From CAWDMN01 sp963803155 (GTDB taxonomy: Bacteria > Acidobacteriota > Terriglobia > Versatilivoradales > Versatilivoraceae), in the NCBI GenBank assembly GCA_963803155.1, contig CAWDMN010000035.1, positions 1 through 17,800 of the forward strand: DNA of 17,800 nucleotides, read 5' to 3'. Of the stretch, positions 7,491-14,638 are shown piece by piece; the stretch's first letter is position 1, and every line of letters begins with the position of its first letter. The translations under genes and the position numbers were made by a program. The notes under the pieces were generated by a model. That model did no database searches and was not told where the DNA came from. It saw only the letters and a list, made by a program, of their open reading frames with translations.

Positions 7491-7576
7491 GCGCGAGTGT
7501 GACGAAGTCACCCGTCGCGCGTCGCCTGGCCAGCCTCGGGCCTACCGAGCCAGCGTGCACCGGTGACAGCGGTCAC
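7491..7576. repeat. GC-rich palindromes with GTGAC/GTCAC cores
   Basis: GCGCGA…TCGCGC (7491-7496/7515-7520) encloses GTGAC-gaa-GTCAC (7499-7511), making a long interrupted hairpin. A second core, GTGAC-agcg-GTCAC, lies at 7563-7576. The second resembles sites at 8439-8452 and 15524-15537. They sit between the Rho_N-like gene and the 190-bp inverted-repeat element. Confidence 0.65.
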
Positions 7577-7596
7577 TCGTGCCCGCTCCACCTTTG

Positions 7597-7786
7597 CCTA
7601 GCTAGAGTCTATTTATAAAGTCATGTTTTTGATTTGCGGAGAACGATTTTCGCTGTAGGGCGTTTCTGCGAAACGCCGGGGAAGCAGCGCTGGCGGTTGA
7701 CACAACCGCCCTACAAGGATTGGCCTCTTTCATCGGCCTTCGGATTATTCTTCGAAAAACGGCTTTATAAATAGACTCTAGCTAGG
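7597..7786. mobile_element. 190-bp MITE-like element with perfect 24-bp terminal inverted repeats
   Basis: The first 24 bp (7597-7620, starting CCTAGCTAGAGTC and ending TTTATAAAG) recur as an exact reverse complement at 7763-7786. The ends contain CTAGCTAG, so the outer CTAG at each end (7598-7601 and 7782-7785) can be read as a 4-bp target duplication. There is no transposase, so it would be a non-autonomous element moved in trans, or a decayed IS reduced to its ends. The interior carries the REP-like pair at 7655-7714. A CTAG target is compatible with the IS5 group, but the family is not established from this copy alone. Confidence 0.7.
7655..7714. repeat. REP/BIME-like inverted pair flanked by GTAG
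   Basis: GTAG (7655-7658) is followed directly by GGCGTTTC-tgc-GAAACGCC (7659-7677), a perfect 8-bp stem with a 3-nt loop. After 14 nt comes GGCGGTTG-aca-CAACCGCC (7692-7710), another perfect 8-bp stem with a 3-nt loop, followed by CTAC (7711-7714). Each unit is a GTAG tetranucleotide plus short hairpin, in opposite orientation, which is the known layout of bacterial interspersed mosaic elements made from REP sequences. The stem sequences differ from each other beyond the shared GTAGGGCG. Confidence 0.7.
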
Positions 7787-7863
7787 ATTTTCTGAGGAGC
7801 GGATTTATGAGCAAAACGGGAACAATGCCATGAACTCCTTCGGCATCAATCTGGCGGGGAAAA

Positions 7864-7940
7864 TGGTAGGCCTGGAGGGAATCGAACCCCCGACCTTCGG
7901 TTTAGGAAACCGCTGCTCTATCCTTCTGAGCTACAGGCCC
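7864..7940 (-). tRNA. tRNA-Arg (anticodon CCT)
   Basis: The minus strand folds as a complete cloverleaf of 77 nt with encoded CCA. The 7-bp acceptor stem is GGGCCTG/CAGGCCT (one G-U at the first pair), the D stem is GCTC/GAGC, the anticodon loop TTCCTAA gives anticodon CCT (reads AGG), and the T arm has the TTCGATT loop. The pair at 27-43 of the anticodon stem is G-A, the only unpaired stem position seen. Discriminator A is followed by CCA at 7864-7866. Confidence 0.95.
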
Positions 7941-8394
7941 GCAATTGCGACGTTATGAACTGAATGGAAGGATTGAATCTTATTAAGTGCGCTGAAAGTC
8001 AAATTCCAGTTCCTTCAAAGCTGCAGGCCCCGTGGACCTGCACAACGACGAATGATACGCCTCCAAACACCCAAGAACCAGAGAAAATAACTTGCGCCAG
8101 CAGACGAATGGCGCGGGCGATTCTGACTTTTGTCTACCGCAGGTGGCAAATCGTCGTACTACACCGTCTTCGACTTCATTTTGTCCCCCCGCTCTGAGTG
8201 AAAATTATGAATGGACAATTATTTACGAAGCCGTAAATTTGTCGATGTCTTTCTCCCCCTTTACGATGCCCCTCCATCTGTCTACCCCGGAAGATCTGCT
8301 GAATTATCCAACATCGAGGAGATCTAACGCAAGGCCGGAAAAGCGACAGATGCAACTAAAGGTGAGACACAAGACAGGCTGCTGAAGGCAAAAA
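7941..8394. other. Gene-free stretch
   Basis: Between the tRNA and the palindrome at 8395 there is no convincing gene. Frames open across parts of it lack ribosome binding sites and translate to low-quality sequence. No repeat or RNA fold stood out. Confidence 0.5.
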
Positions 8395-8467
8395 GTGGGA
8401 GGCAAACTCCGCCCGGAGACCCCTGTGTCGCCGGACGGGTGACGGTGGTCACGCACGCGCCTCCCAC
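8395..8467. repeat. 73-bp palindromic element GTGGGAGGC…GCCTCCCAC
   Basis: The ends GTGGGAGGC (8395-8403) and GCCTCCCAC (8459-8467) are perfect reverse complements. Inside are CTCCGcccGGAG (8408-8419) and GTGAC-ggtg-GTCAC (8439-8452), so it can fold into a branched structure. The element at 14245-14302 has nearly the same ends. Confidence 0.72.
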
Positions 8468-8520
8468 ATTCCGAAGGTTTTTCCTTTTCCCCAGTGTTAG
8501 AGGCTTAGTCCGTGTTCTCT

Positions 8521-8553
8521 CACTTTAAGCGACCATCATGTTCGCTTAAAGTG
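8521..8553. repeat. Perfect 12-bp inverted repeat
   Basis: CACTTTAAGCGA (8521-8532) pairs exactly with TCGCTTAAAGTG (8542-8553) around a 9-nt loop. It lies about 80 bp beyond the stop of the 712-residue gene. There is no T-tract, so a terminator role is uncertain. It could also be the left end of a decayed insertion: it is followed by 'GGGGACGG' and a short ATG-led frame at 8577 (MARLKREQFASKMP…) that quickly loses sense. Confidence 0.6.
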
Positions 8554-8634
8554 GCCGAGCATAATGGGGACGGCCCATGGCAAGACTCAAACGAGAACAG
8601 TTCGCCTCAAAAATGCCAGCAATGAATCAAGAAG

Positions 8635-10773
8635 CTATTGTTGACTTTGGGAGATTGGGACATAGGCGCCATCGCCTGTTCCCTGGCCGGGTTCCGCGCC
8701 ATCATTAATGATTGCATAAGCAATGAAGGGATTTTTCCCATTCAACCTTTGAACGTGGGCGTAGCCCTGCAAAACAGTTGGGCAATACTTTTTCAGGATG
8801 CTGTCAATTTGGATCCATGCGTAAGGCTTCAATCCTAACACGGTAGTGGTTGCTGCCAATTTTCCGGTAGCTCCATCGAATAGATCGATCACCAAATCGT
8901 CGGCTGTGGCGTCCACTCCTCCCGTATTCACAAAGGCGAGATTGGTTCGGCTCTCGGTATCCTGTTGCAGGCCGATTAGCCATCCATCATTCGTCAGAGT
9001 CGATAGCGATGAAATGGCCGGATAGTACACGCCGAATTGACCGTCACTCATGGTGTCGGGGCTGGATGTCCTCGCTCCAACGTTCAAACCCCAGTTGTAA
9101 CCTCCCGGGGTGGAAAGGGTCAGGCTGCCGGCCAAGGTAGTACCGCGAGGGGGAATCCCCAGGATTCCTTTGCCACGCCAGTATTGAATCACGTCAGGAA
9201 TGATTTGCTGCTCCCCAGGGGCCAGAGTCATCGTAGGCTGAATGGTGTGATCCGCCGTTTGAATTCCATCCGCCATAAAACTCAAATGGAGAGTCCGCGA
9301 CTCGGTAGACCAATTGGTAATCATCAGTTCACTGTTATAACGGGCACTCTCCACTAACACCGGAAGAGTGAAACCTAAAGTAGCGGTAAACCGGTCGAGA
9401 ACCTTATCCAACTGGGGTGGCAGGAAGGAGCCATCCCCGTTGTGAGTGTCGTTAATGACTCCGTAGGCGTAATAGGGAGCCGTTCCCCCCACCGGTTCAA
9501 TTCGCACATAGCCAGAGTCCAAGGCGAGGCCACTCGAATGCAAGATTTGAGTGATTTGTGTAAAAGCTCCCGGATTCAGGACAATATCGGGCAATACAGC
9601 GGCCTGGACACCCTTATCCGAAAAGATCGTCACTCGCAAGATGATGATCCCCTCTTGAGCGGTTCCAGCGTTCTGAAGGGCCAGATTGGAGCGATCCTGT
9701 TCAGTCTCTCTCAATCCGCAGATGTAGGAAGGGAATTCGAGAGCCCCGTTAAGAGGGATTCCGCCGTAAGCCAATCCGGCCCTCCCATCGGAGACGAGGG
9801 AGGATGTGCGCACCGCCACAGCGCCATCGCCTGGATGAGCCAGGCTGGAAAAATGCACTCGCAAAGTCCCCCCGCTATTGCCTTCGGCGATCGGCACACC
9901 TTGCTGTTTTAAGAAAGCAATTGCGTCCTTGGCAATGACTTGCTGGCCTGCCGGCACGGTTACATTGGCGGTCCCTCCCGGCTGGCCCGTTTGCAACGAT
10001 TCCGTATAGGTTAGTTGTGCCGTGGCATTCCGGCCTCCGCGGTTGGTGAGAATGAACTCAGAAGTGTAGAACGATTCATTCAATCCCGCGGTGGAAACTA
10101 TGACCGGCACGAAAAATTCAGCCTCGTCGGCGGTTTGAGTTACCGTAAATTTGATCGATTCAAAAGTGAAGGTGCCGGTGCGGGCCGGACCGTTATTTGG
10201 CGCCACTTTATAGCTAATTTGTTGCTTTCCGCTGGTGCAAGTAATCGTCACATTCGTGATCCAAGCCACATCACTGACGGCGGTCCAGGTGCCGCATCGG
10301 TTGCAGGGATTGATCACATCCACTTTGCCGGTCCCGCCACTGGAATCGAATCCCTGGCTAGTGGAACCGAGGGACAAACCAGGATTAACGATAAGAGTAA
10401 AATTTTGTTGGTAATCAGGCGAAACACCATTCGTTGCGAAGATGGTGAAGGTGTGCTTGCCGACGGTATCCCACCGTGGCGTTCCACTCAAAGTGCCCGT
10501 TGCTGAATCCCAAAAAATCCCAATAGGAATATTGTAAGTTTGTAATATGCCCAAAGTTGGCGCCGGGTTCCCGGTGAAGGTCAAAGTGAAGCTCCCGATG
10601 GAACAGGCACTGAAAGTAGCGGTGTCAGAACTAGTGATAACTGGCGCCGCAGGCGCATCCGACAACCCTTGGTTATAAGCGCCCCCAGCCAATAATAAAG
10701 TTATCAGCATCATGCACAATCGCCCGATATTCCACTTTCCGAAATCGTTTTTTCCCCTTAAATGTTTGTCCAT
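8635..10773 (-). CDS. Secreted beta-rich protein: putative Ig + BACON + duplicated C-terminal module
   Basis: A 712-residue exported protein. Basic and hydrophobic N-terminal residues 14-34 (…RLCMMLITLLLAGGAY) look like a signal peptide without a lipobox Cys. Residues 42-130 form a putative Ig (He_PIG) domain with the 'GTLSGTP' motif (93-99), and 133-214 a BACON-like domain ('WTAVSDVAWIT', 'NNGPARTGTFTF', 'FTVTQ'). Residues 220-453 and 469-706 are an internal duplication: 'SEFILTNRG' matches 'SELMITNWS', 'RSNLALQNAG' (361-370) matches 'RTNLAFVNTG' (609-618), and 'AYGVINDTHNGDGSFLP' matches 'AYAIINDG…GDGAYVP'. Such modules are typical of extracellular or cell-surface proteins, so adhesion or carbohydrate binding is plausible but unproven. 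ATG 10773 follows AGAGGA at a reasonable distance. It is divergent to the 518-residue gene across 1.6 kb. Confidence 0.88.
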   Translation of the reverse strand: MDKHLRGKNDFGKWNIGRLCMMLITLLLAGGAYNQGLSDAPAAPVITSSDTATFSACSIGSFTLTFTGNPAPTLGILQTYNIPIGIFWDSATGTLSGTPRWDTVGKHTFTIFATNGVSPDYQQNFTLIVNPGLSLGSTSQGFDSSGGTGKVDVINPCNRCGTWTAVSDVAWITNVTITCTSGKQQISYKVAPNNGPARTGTFTFESIKFTVTQTADEAEFFVPVIVSTAGLNESFYTSEFILTNRGGRNATAQLTYTESLQTGQPGGTANVTVPAGQQVIAKDAIAFLKQQGVPIAEGNSGGTLRVHFSSLAHPGDGAVAVRTSSLVSDGRAGLAYGGIPLNGALEFPSYICGLRETEQDRSNLALQNAGTAQEGIIILRVTIFSDKGVQAAVLPDIVLNPGAFTQITQILHSSGLALDSGYVRIEPVGGTAPYYAYGVINDTHNGDGSFLPPQLDKVLDRFTATLGFTLPVLVESARYNSELMITNWSTESRTLHLSFMADGIQTADHTIQPTMTLAPGEQQIIPDVIQYWRGKGILGIPPRGTTLAGSLTLSTPGGYNWGLNVGARTSSPDTMSDGQFGVYYPAISSLSTLTNDGWLIGLQQDTESRTNLAFVNTGGVDATADDLVIDLFDGATGKLAATTTVLGLKPYAWIQIDSILKKYCPTVLQGYAHVQRLNGKNPFIAYAIINDGAEPGQGTGDGAYVPISQSQQ

Positions 10774-11225
10774 GAATTTTTCCTCTTTGCAATTAGTGAA
10801 ACCCTGCTTAAGGCAAAATCCTCTGCAAATTCTCCCCTAAAATGATTTTCTACTCTTATGCAAGGCATTTAAAAAAAATGCCATTACTCCCGTGAAATGG
10901 CGAAAATGTCCGTTGGGCCCATTCGTCCCTTTTAATTATTCTGATGAATCGTTTGCAGAATTCAAAAAACCCACTTATGCCATGAAAAAAGCGGCCATCC
11001 TTTTAGTCCCTATTCCCTTTTTTCACTGAATTAGTCCAACCTTAATAATATGCTGCCGCACGTGGGCGGGAAATTCCATGCTAATAATAGGAGCTCAAAG
11101 CCATGGAGGAAATCAATATTTTTGCAAATTGTGATCGAGTTTTCCACCTTTGTCAATTCTAATCTACCCCTTTCGATGAAACCCAAAATGCCGGGCAGAA
11201 AAAAATCAACAAAGCGGAGGTGCTG

Positions 11226-11501
11226 GGAACCGCAGAGCGGTTCCATTTGTCAGCCGAGAGTTAGCGCGTTTAGCGCCAACCCTCGGTGAAGAACCAATTG
11301 ACCCACAACCCTGAATGGGTTGGATACGCAAGGCCAAGATCAGGGAAGGTTTTTGTCGAAACAGGTGTGCCGTTGAGATGGCAAAACGGTTTGTTTCTCC
11401 AACCCTTTCAGGGTTGTCCTCTTGTATAGTGAGCCGTGGGTTGGTCCGCCAACAGCGGCGGACCAACCCACGGCTGAAAAATGGAACCGCTTTGCGGTTC
11501 C
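11226..11501. repeat. Symmetric palindromic island of nested hairpins
   Basis: The 31-bp ends are inverted repeats with two mismatches (11226-11256 versus 11471-11501). Each end holds a perfect hairpin GGAACCGC-(aga or ttt)-GCGGTTCC. Going inward are an interrupted stem CCGAG…GCGC-gttta-GCGC…CTCGG (11254-11286) and two copies of CAACCC-N5-GGGTTG in inverted orientation (11306-11322 and 11400-11416). CCGTT…AACGG lies at 11370-11389, and a perfect 19-bp stem at 11432-11475. The layout is a large imperfect palindrome of small palindromes with no coding capacity. Confidence 0.8.
11432..11475. repeat. Perfect 19-bp stem with 6-nt loop
   Basis: AGCCGTGGGTTGGTCCGCC (11432-11450) pairs exactly with 11457-11475 around AACAGC. 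It is the strongest hairpin in the window. It has no following T-tract in either direction, so it is better seen as a repeat unit or a cruciform-forming site than as a terminator. Confidence 0.85.
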
Positions 11502-12030
11502 TCACTGCCTGTCAATTCTGATTGCCCCCCCCACGGGAGAAAATCAAAGTGACGGGCAGATTTCCATTTTGGGAAATACACTGAAAGGTTCCCTCATAAA
11601 GTTCGGATGTCTTTTGCCGAGAAGAGGTGATGGAAATTGGCGCGGCACAAAAAATCGGTTTCGCTCGTTTATCCTGGATCAATCCGTTAGCCGATGCGCG
11701 TGAAGCTAAACGGATCGCTCGTTGACACTTCGCGCTTTTGGCATGGCGGAGCAACCAGGCAAAACGAAATAGCATGAAGCGTAAACGAGCGATCGGGGTG
11801 GCGGTACAAAACCATGCGGCTAAATTTCGTTGGAAGCCAAGAGAGCCTTCCTCGGCTTGAGTGTTTACGAAAAAAAACAGTGGCGGATGATACAAAGAGG
11901 GGGCAAGAAAGGCATACTCCATAGAAGCAGAAGATAGATCCTTCTTATTCTGCGCGCTTACCGTAATATAAGCGCTTGATTAAAAAGACCCTTAGATTTA
12001 GCAGATTGGCTTGTTTTGGACAAAATAATC

Positions 12031-12059
12031 TTGACAAGCCTAGTCCGTAATGATATCTA
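12031..12059 (+). promoter_or_regulatory. Likely sigma-70 promoter of the 518-residue secreted protein
   Basis: TTGACA (12031-12036) is a perfect -35, followed after 17 nt by TATCTA (12054-12059) as -10. Transcription would start near 12066 and leave an AT-rich leader of about 320 nt before ATG 12385, long enough for a regulatory role, though I see no known riboswitch. Confidence 0.5.
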
Positions 12060-12372
12060 TTCTCATTAAATCTTTAGTTAGGCGTCGAATTTTAGGTAAT
12101 GTCATTTGAGATGATGATTTATTTTTATGTGTATTGAAAAGGGGGTGATGGTTTGGAGTTTTTCAACTGACTCGGAGTTGTCAGGGCAAAATTATTCATT
12201 TTTTCGAGCGACGACTCTTCGAGGGAATTGAAAGCTTCTACAAGAAATTTGATTGATTTTCCATTAGACACCGGAAATGCAGGTCGAGTCGAGGAACAGA
12301 CACTTAACGATCGAACGAGTAAAAAAAACCACGGATCGAAAATCGAGTAAAACGCAAAATCCACTTTTAAGT

Positions 12373-12378
12373 GAGGAG
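12373..12378 (+). promoter_or_regulatory. Strong Shine-Dalgarno site selecting ATG 12385
   Basis: GAGGAG sits 6 nt before ATG 12385. The same frame is open upstream to 12277, but the first 36 codons there are polar and charged and precede the signal peptide, so ATG 12385 is the start. Confidence 0.8.
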
Positions 12379-12384
12379 AGAAGA

Positions 12385-13941
12385 ATGAAAGCAAAAGTTA
12401 TGTTGGTTGCCGCTCTGATGCTGGTGTGCTCCATGATTGCCAGCGCAGCGCCCGCGACGTGGAACACCTCTTACAACAACTACAGTGTTGTGTTGGGTGG
12501 GAGAACTGAATTGCTGGGGAATGTGACTTTAACGGCGGCCCTTGGTGTGACTACCGATGTTGCAAGTTCCATCCAGCTTGATTATGGACTTCCGATTGTT
12601 AATGCTACCGACAACTTTGCCGTTGTGGGGAATGTTTGGTCCAACGCTCATGGCGTTACTATTACGGTAATTCCGTTTGGCGCTTCTACGCTGACGGGTG
12701 CTGCGATCACATCAGTCAAACCCGTGGGCAGCACGGCAATTCGCATCACAATTGCCACAGCTACTGCCATTACTCAATATGACCGCATTTCCATCAATGG
12801 TCTTCGTGCTGATGTGGCATCCTTGGCCTCTGGCTCCACAGTTACAGCGACTATCAGTTCTGTTCCCGCTGAAGCTAACAGCTATTTCCCAAGTACTGTT
12901 CAAGTGGCAACCGTTGCCTCCAATTTTGTTGTAAAGAATATCACCAGCGCTTTGGGAAGCGTTTGCAAGACCGGGTCTCTCAGTGCGGCTGGTTTCGATA
13001 TTCAGGAAGGTTTTTCTGGTGCGTTTGCTACTTACACGACAGCGGGTGCCAATGCAGCAGGTGGTGTTAAAGTGGTCCGTACCGCTTATGGTGGGACTGC
13101 CAATACTAATTTTACCATTCAAGTCTCCAATCTGCCGAAAGGCGTTAAGATTAACTGGCCCACTTATGTCCTTGCCGCTAGCACAGCCAATCTGACTAAG
13201 ACTGATGACGGTAAAGATAACACGATGGCTGTTTACACCTTTTATGGCGTAGCGGGAAGCGACACTACTCAAGAAACCTTTACGTTCGCCCCCACTGGTG
13301 TTGCGGCTACGGATTTCTCCTTTACAATTGACGGTACCAAGGCGGAAATTGGCCAAGCTACTTTCACGGTAGCCATGGGGCCAGAGTATGACCCGGATAC
13401 GGATTATTTCGACGAGATTGTCTCCTATACTATCCCGGCTTCTGATGCGAAGAACTTGATGGCTCTTAGTGGATGTGTCACTAACTTGATGTTCCCCTAT
13501 GTAGTCAAAGGTTTTGGCGGATATGACACTGGTATTGCCGTGGCTAATACCAGCTACGACGCGAGTGCAATCCCGGATGGACAAGGGGCTGATCCGAAGG
13601 GTGGGACTGTCTCCTTCTTCTTCTATCCGAAGTTTGCTGCCGGTCAAACGGTTGCGGCTACTCCGGCATCCTTTACTACGGGTACGGTTGCGGCTGGCGA
13701 CTCTTATGCCAACGTGGTTTCCGCCTTGTTGCCTGCTGGCGCTGGAGATTTCCAGGGCTATGTGCTGGCGGTTTGCAACTTCAAGTTCGCCCATGGCTAT
13801 GCTTACGTGGCCTTTAATATGGGTCAGGCCAGTGGCATTGCCCAAGGGTACATTGCCAACGTGATGAACGATTTCAGCGGCGCATTTAACAGCCGTCAAT
13901 CTTATGTCAATAATGCGGGTTCCGAATCTTTGGGTCAGTAA
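12385..13941 (+). CDS. Secreted beta-rich surface protein of unknown function
   Basis: A 518-residue exported protein. Residues 1-21 form a classical signal peptide (MKAKVMLVAALMLVCSMIASA, likely cut before Ala22). The mature part is rich in Thr, Ala, Val, Gly and Ser with few charges, as in beta-sandwich surface proteins. Residues 25-180 look like one domain and 195-335 another. The C-terminal part (360-495) includes 'NLMFPYVVKGFGGYDTGIAV', a 'GYVLAVCNFKFAHGYAYV' strand pair and a 'GIAQGYIANVM' end. This C-terminal module is similar in plan to the duplicated modules of the 712-residue protein encoded divergently. It has only three mature cysteines (195, 364, 464). The strong ribosome binding site, plausible promoter and clear terminator suggest a well-expressed single-gene unit. 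A role as surface layer, adhesin or appendage component is possible but not shown. Confidence 0.85.
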   Translation: MKAKVMLVAALMLVCSMIASAAPATWNTSYNNYSVVLGGRTELLGNVTLTAALGVTTDVASSIQLDYGLPIVNATDNFAVVGNVWSNAHGVTITVIPFGASTLTGAAITSVKPVGSTAIRITIATATAITQYDRISINGLRADVASLASGSTVTATISSVPAEANSYFPSTVQVATVASNFVVKNITSALGSVCKTGSLSAAGFDIQEGFSGAFATYTTAGANAAGGVKVVRTAYGGTANTNFTIQVSNLPKGVKINWPTYVLAASTANLTKTDDGKDNTMAVYTFYGVAGSDTTQETFTFAPTGVAATDFSFTIDGTKAEIGQATFTVAMGPEYDPDTDYFDEIVSYTIPASDAKNLMALSGCVTNLMFPYVVKGFGGYDTGIAVANTSYDASAIPDGQGADPKGGTVSFFFYPKFAAGQTVAATPASFTTGTVAAGDSYANVVSALLPAGAGDFQGYVLAVCNFKFAHGYAYVAFNMGQASGIAQGYIANVMNDFSGAFNSRQSYVNNAGSESLGQ

Positions 13942-13960
13942 TTCCAATAGGTTTTGGAAG

Positions 13961-13993
13961 AAAGGGTGGCTTAAAAAGCCACCCTTTTTTTTT
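13961..13993 (+). terminator. Intrinsic terminator after the 518-residue gene
   Basis: AAAGGGTGGCTT (13961-13972) pairs with AAGCCACCCTTT (13976-13987) around a 3-nt loop. The T run 13985-13993 follows the G+C part of the stem. It starts 19 bp after the stop codon. The matching A-run upstream may let it work weakly in the other direction too. Confidence 0.92.
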
Positions 13994-14029
13994 GATGACT
14001 CGTAACCGCCCAGATCCTCGTTTGAATGA

Positions 14030-14118
14030 TAGCCACGGTGAGTCCGCTTCAAGCGGAAGCCGTGGGCTTGTGGCCAGCCACGGGCTCCACGCCTCATAAA
14101 AGGCACTCAGCGTGGCTA
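14030..14118. repeat. 89-bp palindromic element with TAGCCACG ends
   Basis: TAGCCACGGTGAGT (14030-14043) and ACTCAGCGTGGCTA (14105-14118) are reverse complements with one mismatch. Inside are TCCGCTTCAAGCGGA (14043-14057) and CCGTGGGC/GCCACGGGC arms around 14060-14085, so the element folds into several hairpins. The right end reads GTAG on the minus strand, again recalling REP-type elements. Confidence 0.7.
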
Positions 14119-14244
14119 CCACTCGGAGGAGTATTCAATAGTCACAGTGAACCATCAATCACCATAAAAGCATTTGGATGCAATTAAAAGTGAGAGAAAA
14201 GCGATAGGTGTTGAACAGTTGAGGAGAGGAAACATTTCCGGAAT

Positions 14245-14302
14245 GTGAGAGGCGGATTCCGTCCGGCGACTTCGCTGATGCCACACGGAGCGTGCCTCCC
14301 AC
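14245..14302. repeat. 58-bp palindromic element GTGAGAGGC…GCCTCCCAC
   Basis: The ends GTGAGAGGC (14245-14253) and GCCTCCCAC (14294-14302) are reverse complements with one mismatch and match the ends of the 8395-8467 element. The interior differs (CCGTCCGGCGACTTCGCTG) and lacks the GTGAC/GTCAC core, so this is a variant of the same family. Confidence 0.65.
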
Positions 14303-14362
14303 CTCAGGCGATGGGTATCATTCAAAGTGGGAAAGGGTAAAGGGAGCAAGGGATGGAATACG

Positions 14363-14447
14363 TGGAGGGCGAGCCTCCCGCTCAGGCGGACTTCGCTTGG
14401 CGAGCCACTCGTGTGACATCTCCACCCAGACCGGTTCGGCGGGAGCC
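14363..14447. repeat. GC-rich inverted repeat GCCTCCCGC…GCGGGAGCC
   Basis: GCCTCCCGC (14373-14381) pairs with GCGGGAGCC (14439-14447) with one mismatch. A small GGAGG-gcgag-CCTCC palindrome overlaps its left end (14364-14378). The interior contains GGCGGACTTCGCTTGGCGAGCCAC, which resembles the inside of the preceding element. No gene is seen in 14448-14638. Confidence 0.55.
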
Positions 14448-14638
14448 TTATCCTCCCGGCTATTGCTCATTTCAGCCGATCTACGCGACTGTCCCAACTT
14501 GTCGCATTTTGAATTGCGTCCACATGCAAGGATGAAAATCTTCTTGGTCGTCGAAGAGTAAAAGCATTGGGTCGGCGTTAGAGGATTTCTTACCTATCGC
14601 CGAACATCGATATTTTTCATCTAGGAGATCAAAAACAA

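Larger units (their letters stand above)
11151..11559. repeat. Imperfect 48-50 bp direct repeats bracketing the palindromic island
   Basis: The copy at 11151-11198 (TGTCAATTCTaATCtaCCCC … CCGGGCAG) matches the copy at 11510-11559 (TGTCAATTCTgATTgCCCC … ACGGGCAG). The beginning and end are best conserved and the middle is diverged. The island lies between them. The pair could reflect an old duplication or two copies of one larger unit. Confidence 0.5.
10774..12384. other. 1.6-kb divergent intergenic region with palindromic island
   Basis: This region separates the two secreted-protein genes and holds the symmetric palindromic island (11226-11501), a 48-50 bp imperfect direct repeat around it, and the promoter of the 518-residue gene. 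A frame of about 136 codons on the minus strand (11512-11922) has no ribosome binding site and unconvincing composition. Within 11660-11800 the motif CGCTCGTT occurs three times, twice direct (about 11664 and 11715) and once inverted (about 11787). I see nothing notable in 10774-11150 except the presumed promoter region of the minus-strand gene, where no good hexamers were found. Confidence 0.55.

Noticed and set aside
11432..11475. Rho-independent terminator at the 19-bp stem
   Set aside because: No T-tract on either strand after the stem and no gene ending close by.
11512..11922. A 136-codon minus-strand open frame in the divergent intergenic region
   Set aside because: Composition is unlike a folded protein, it has no ribosome binding site, and its end runs into the repeat area; more likely chance.
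12066..12384. Riboswitch in the long leader of the 518-residue gene
   Set aside because: No known aptamer core was recognised; the leader is AT-rich without a convincing conserved stem.
12712..14106. A 464-codon open frame antisense to the 518-residue secreted protein
   Set aside because: It is a shadow of the real gene: no ribosome binding site, Ser/Arg/Gly-rich composition, and it begins inside the repeat at 14030-14118 and runs back across the terminator.
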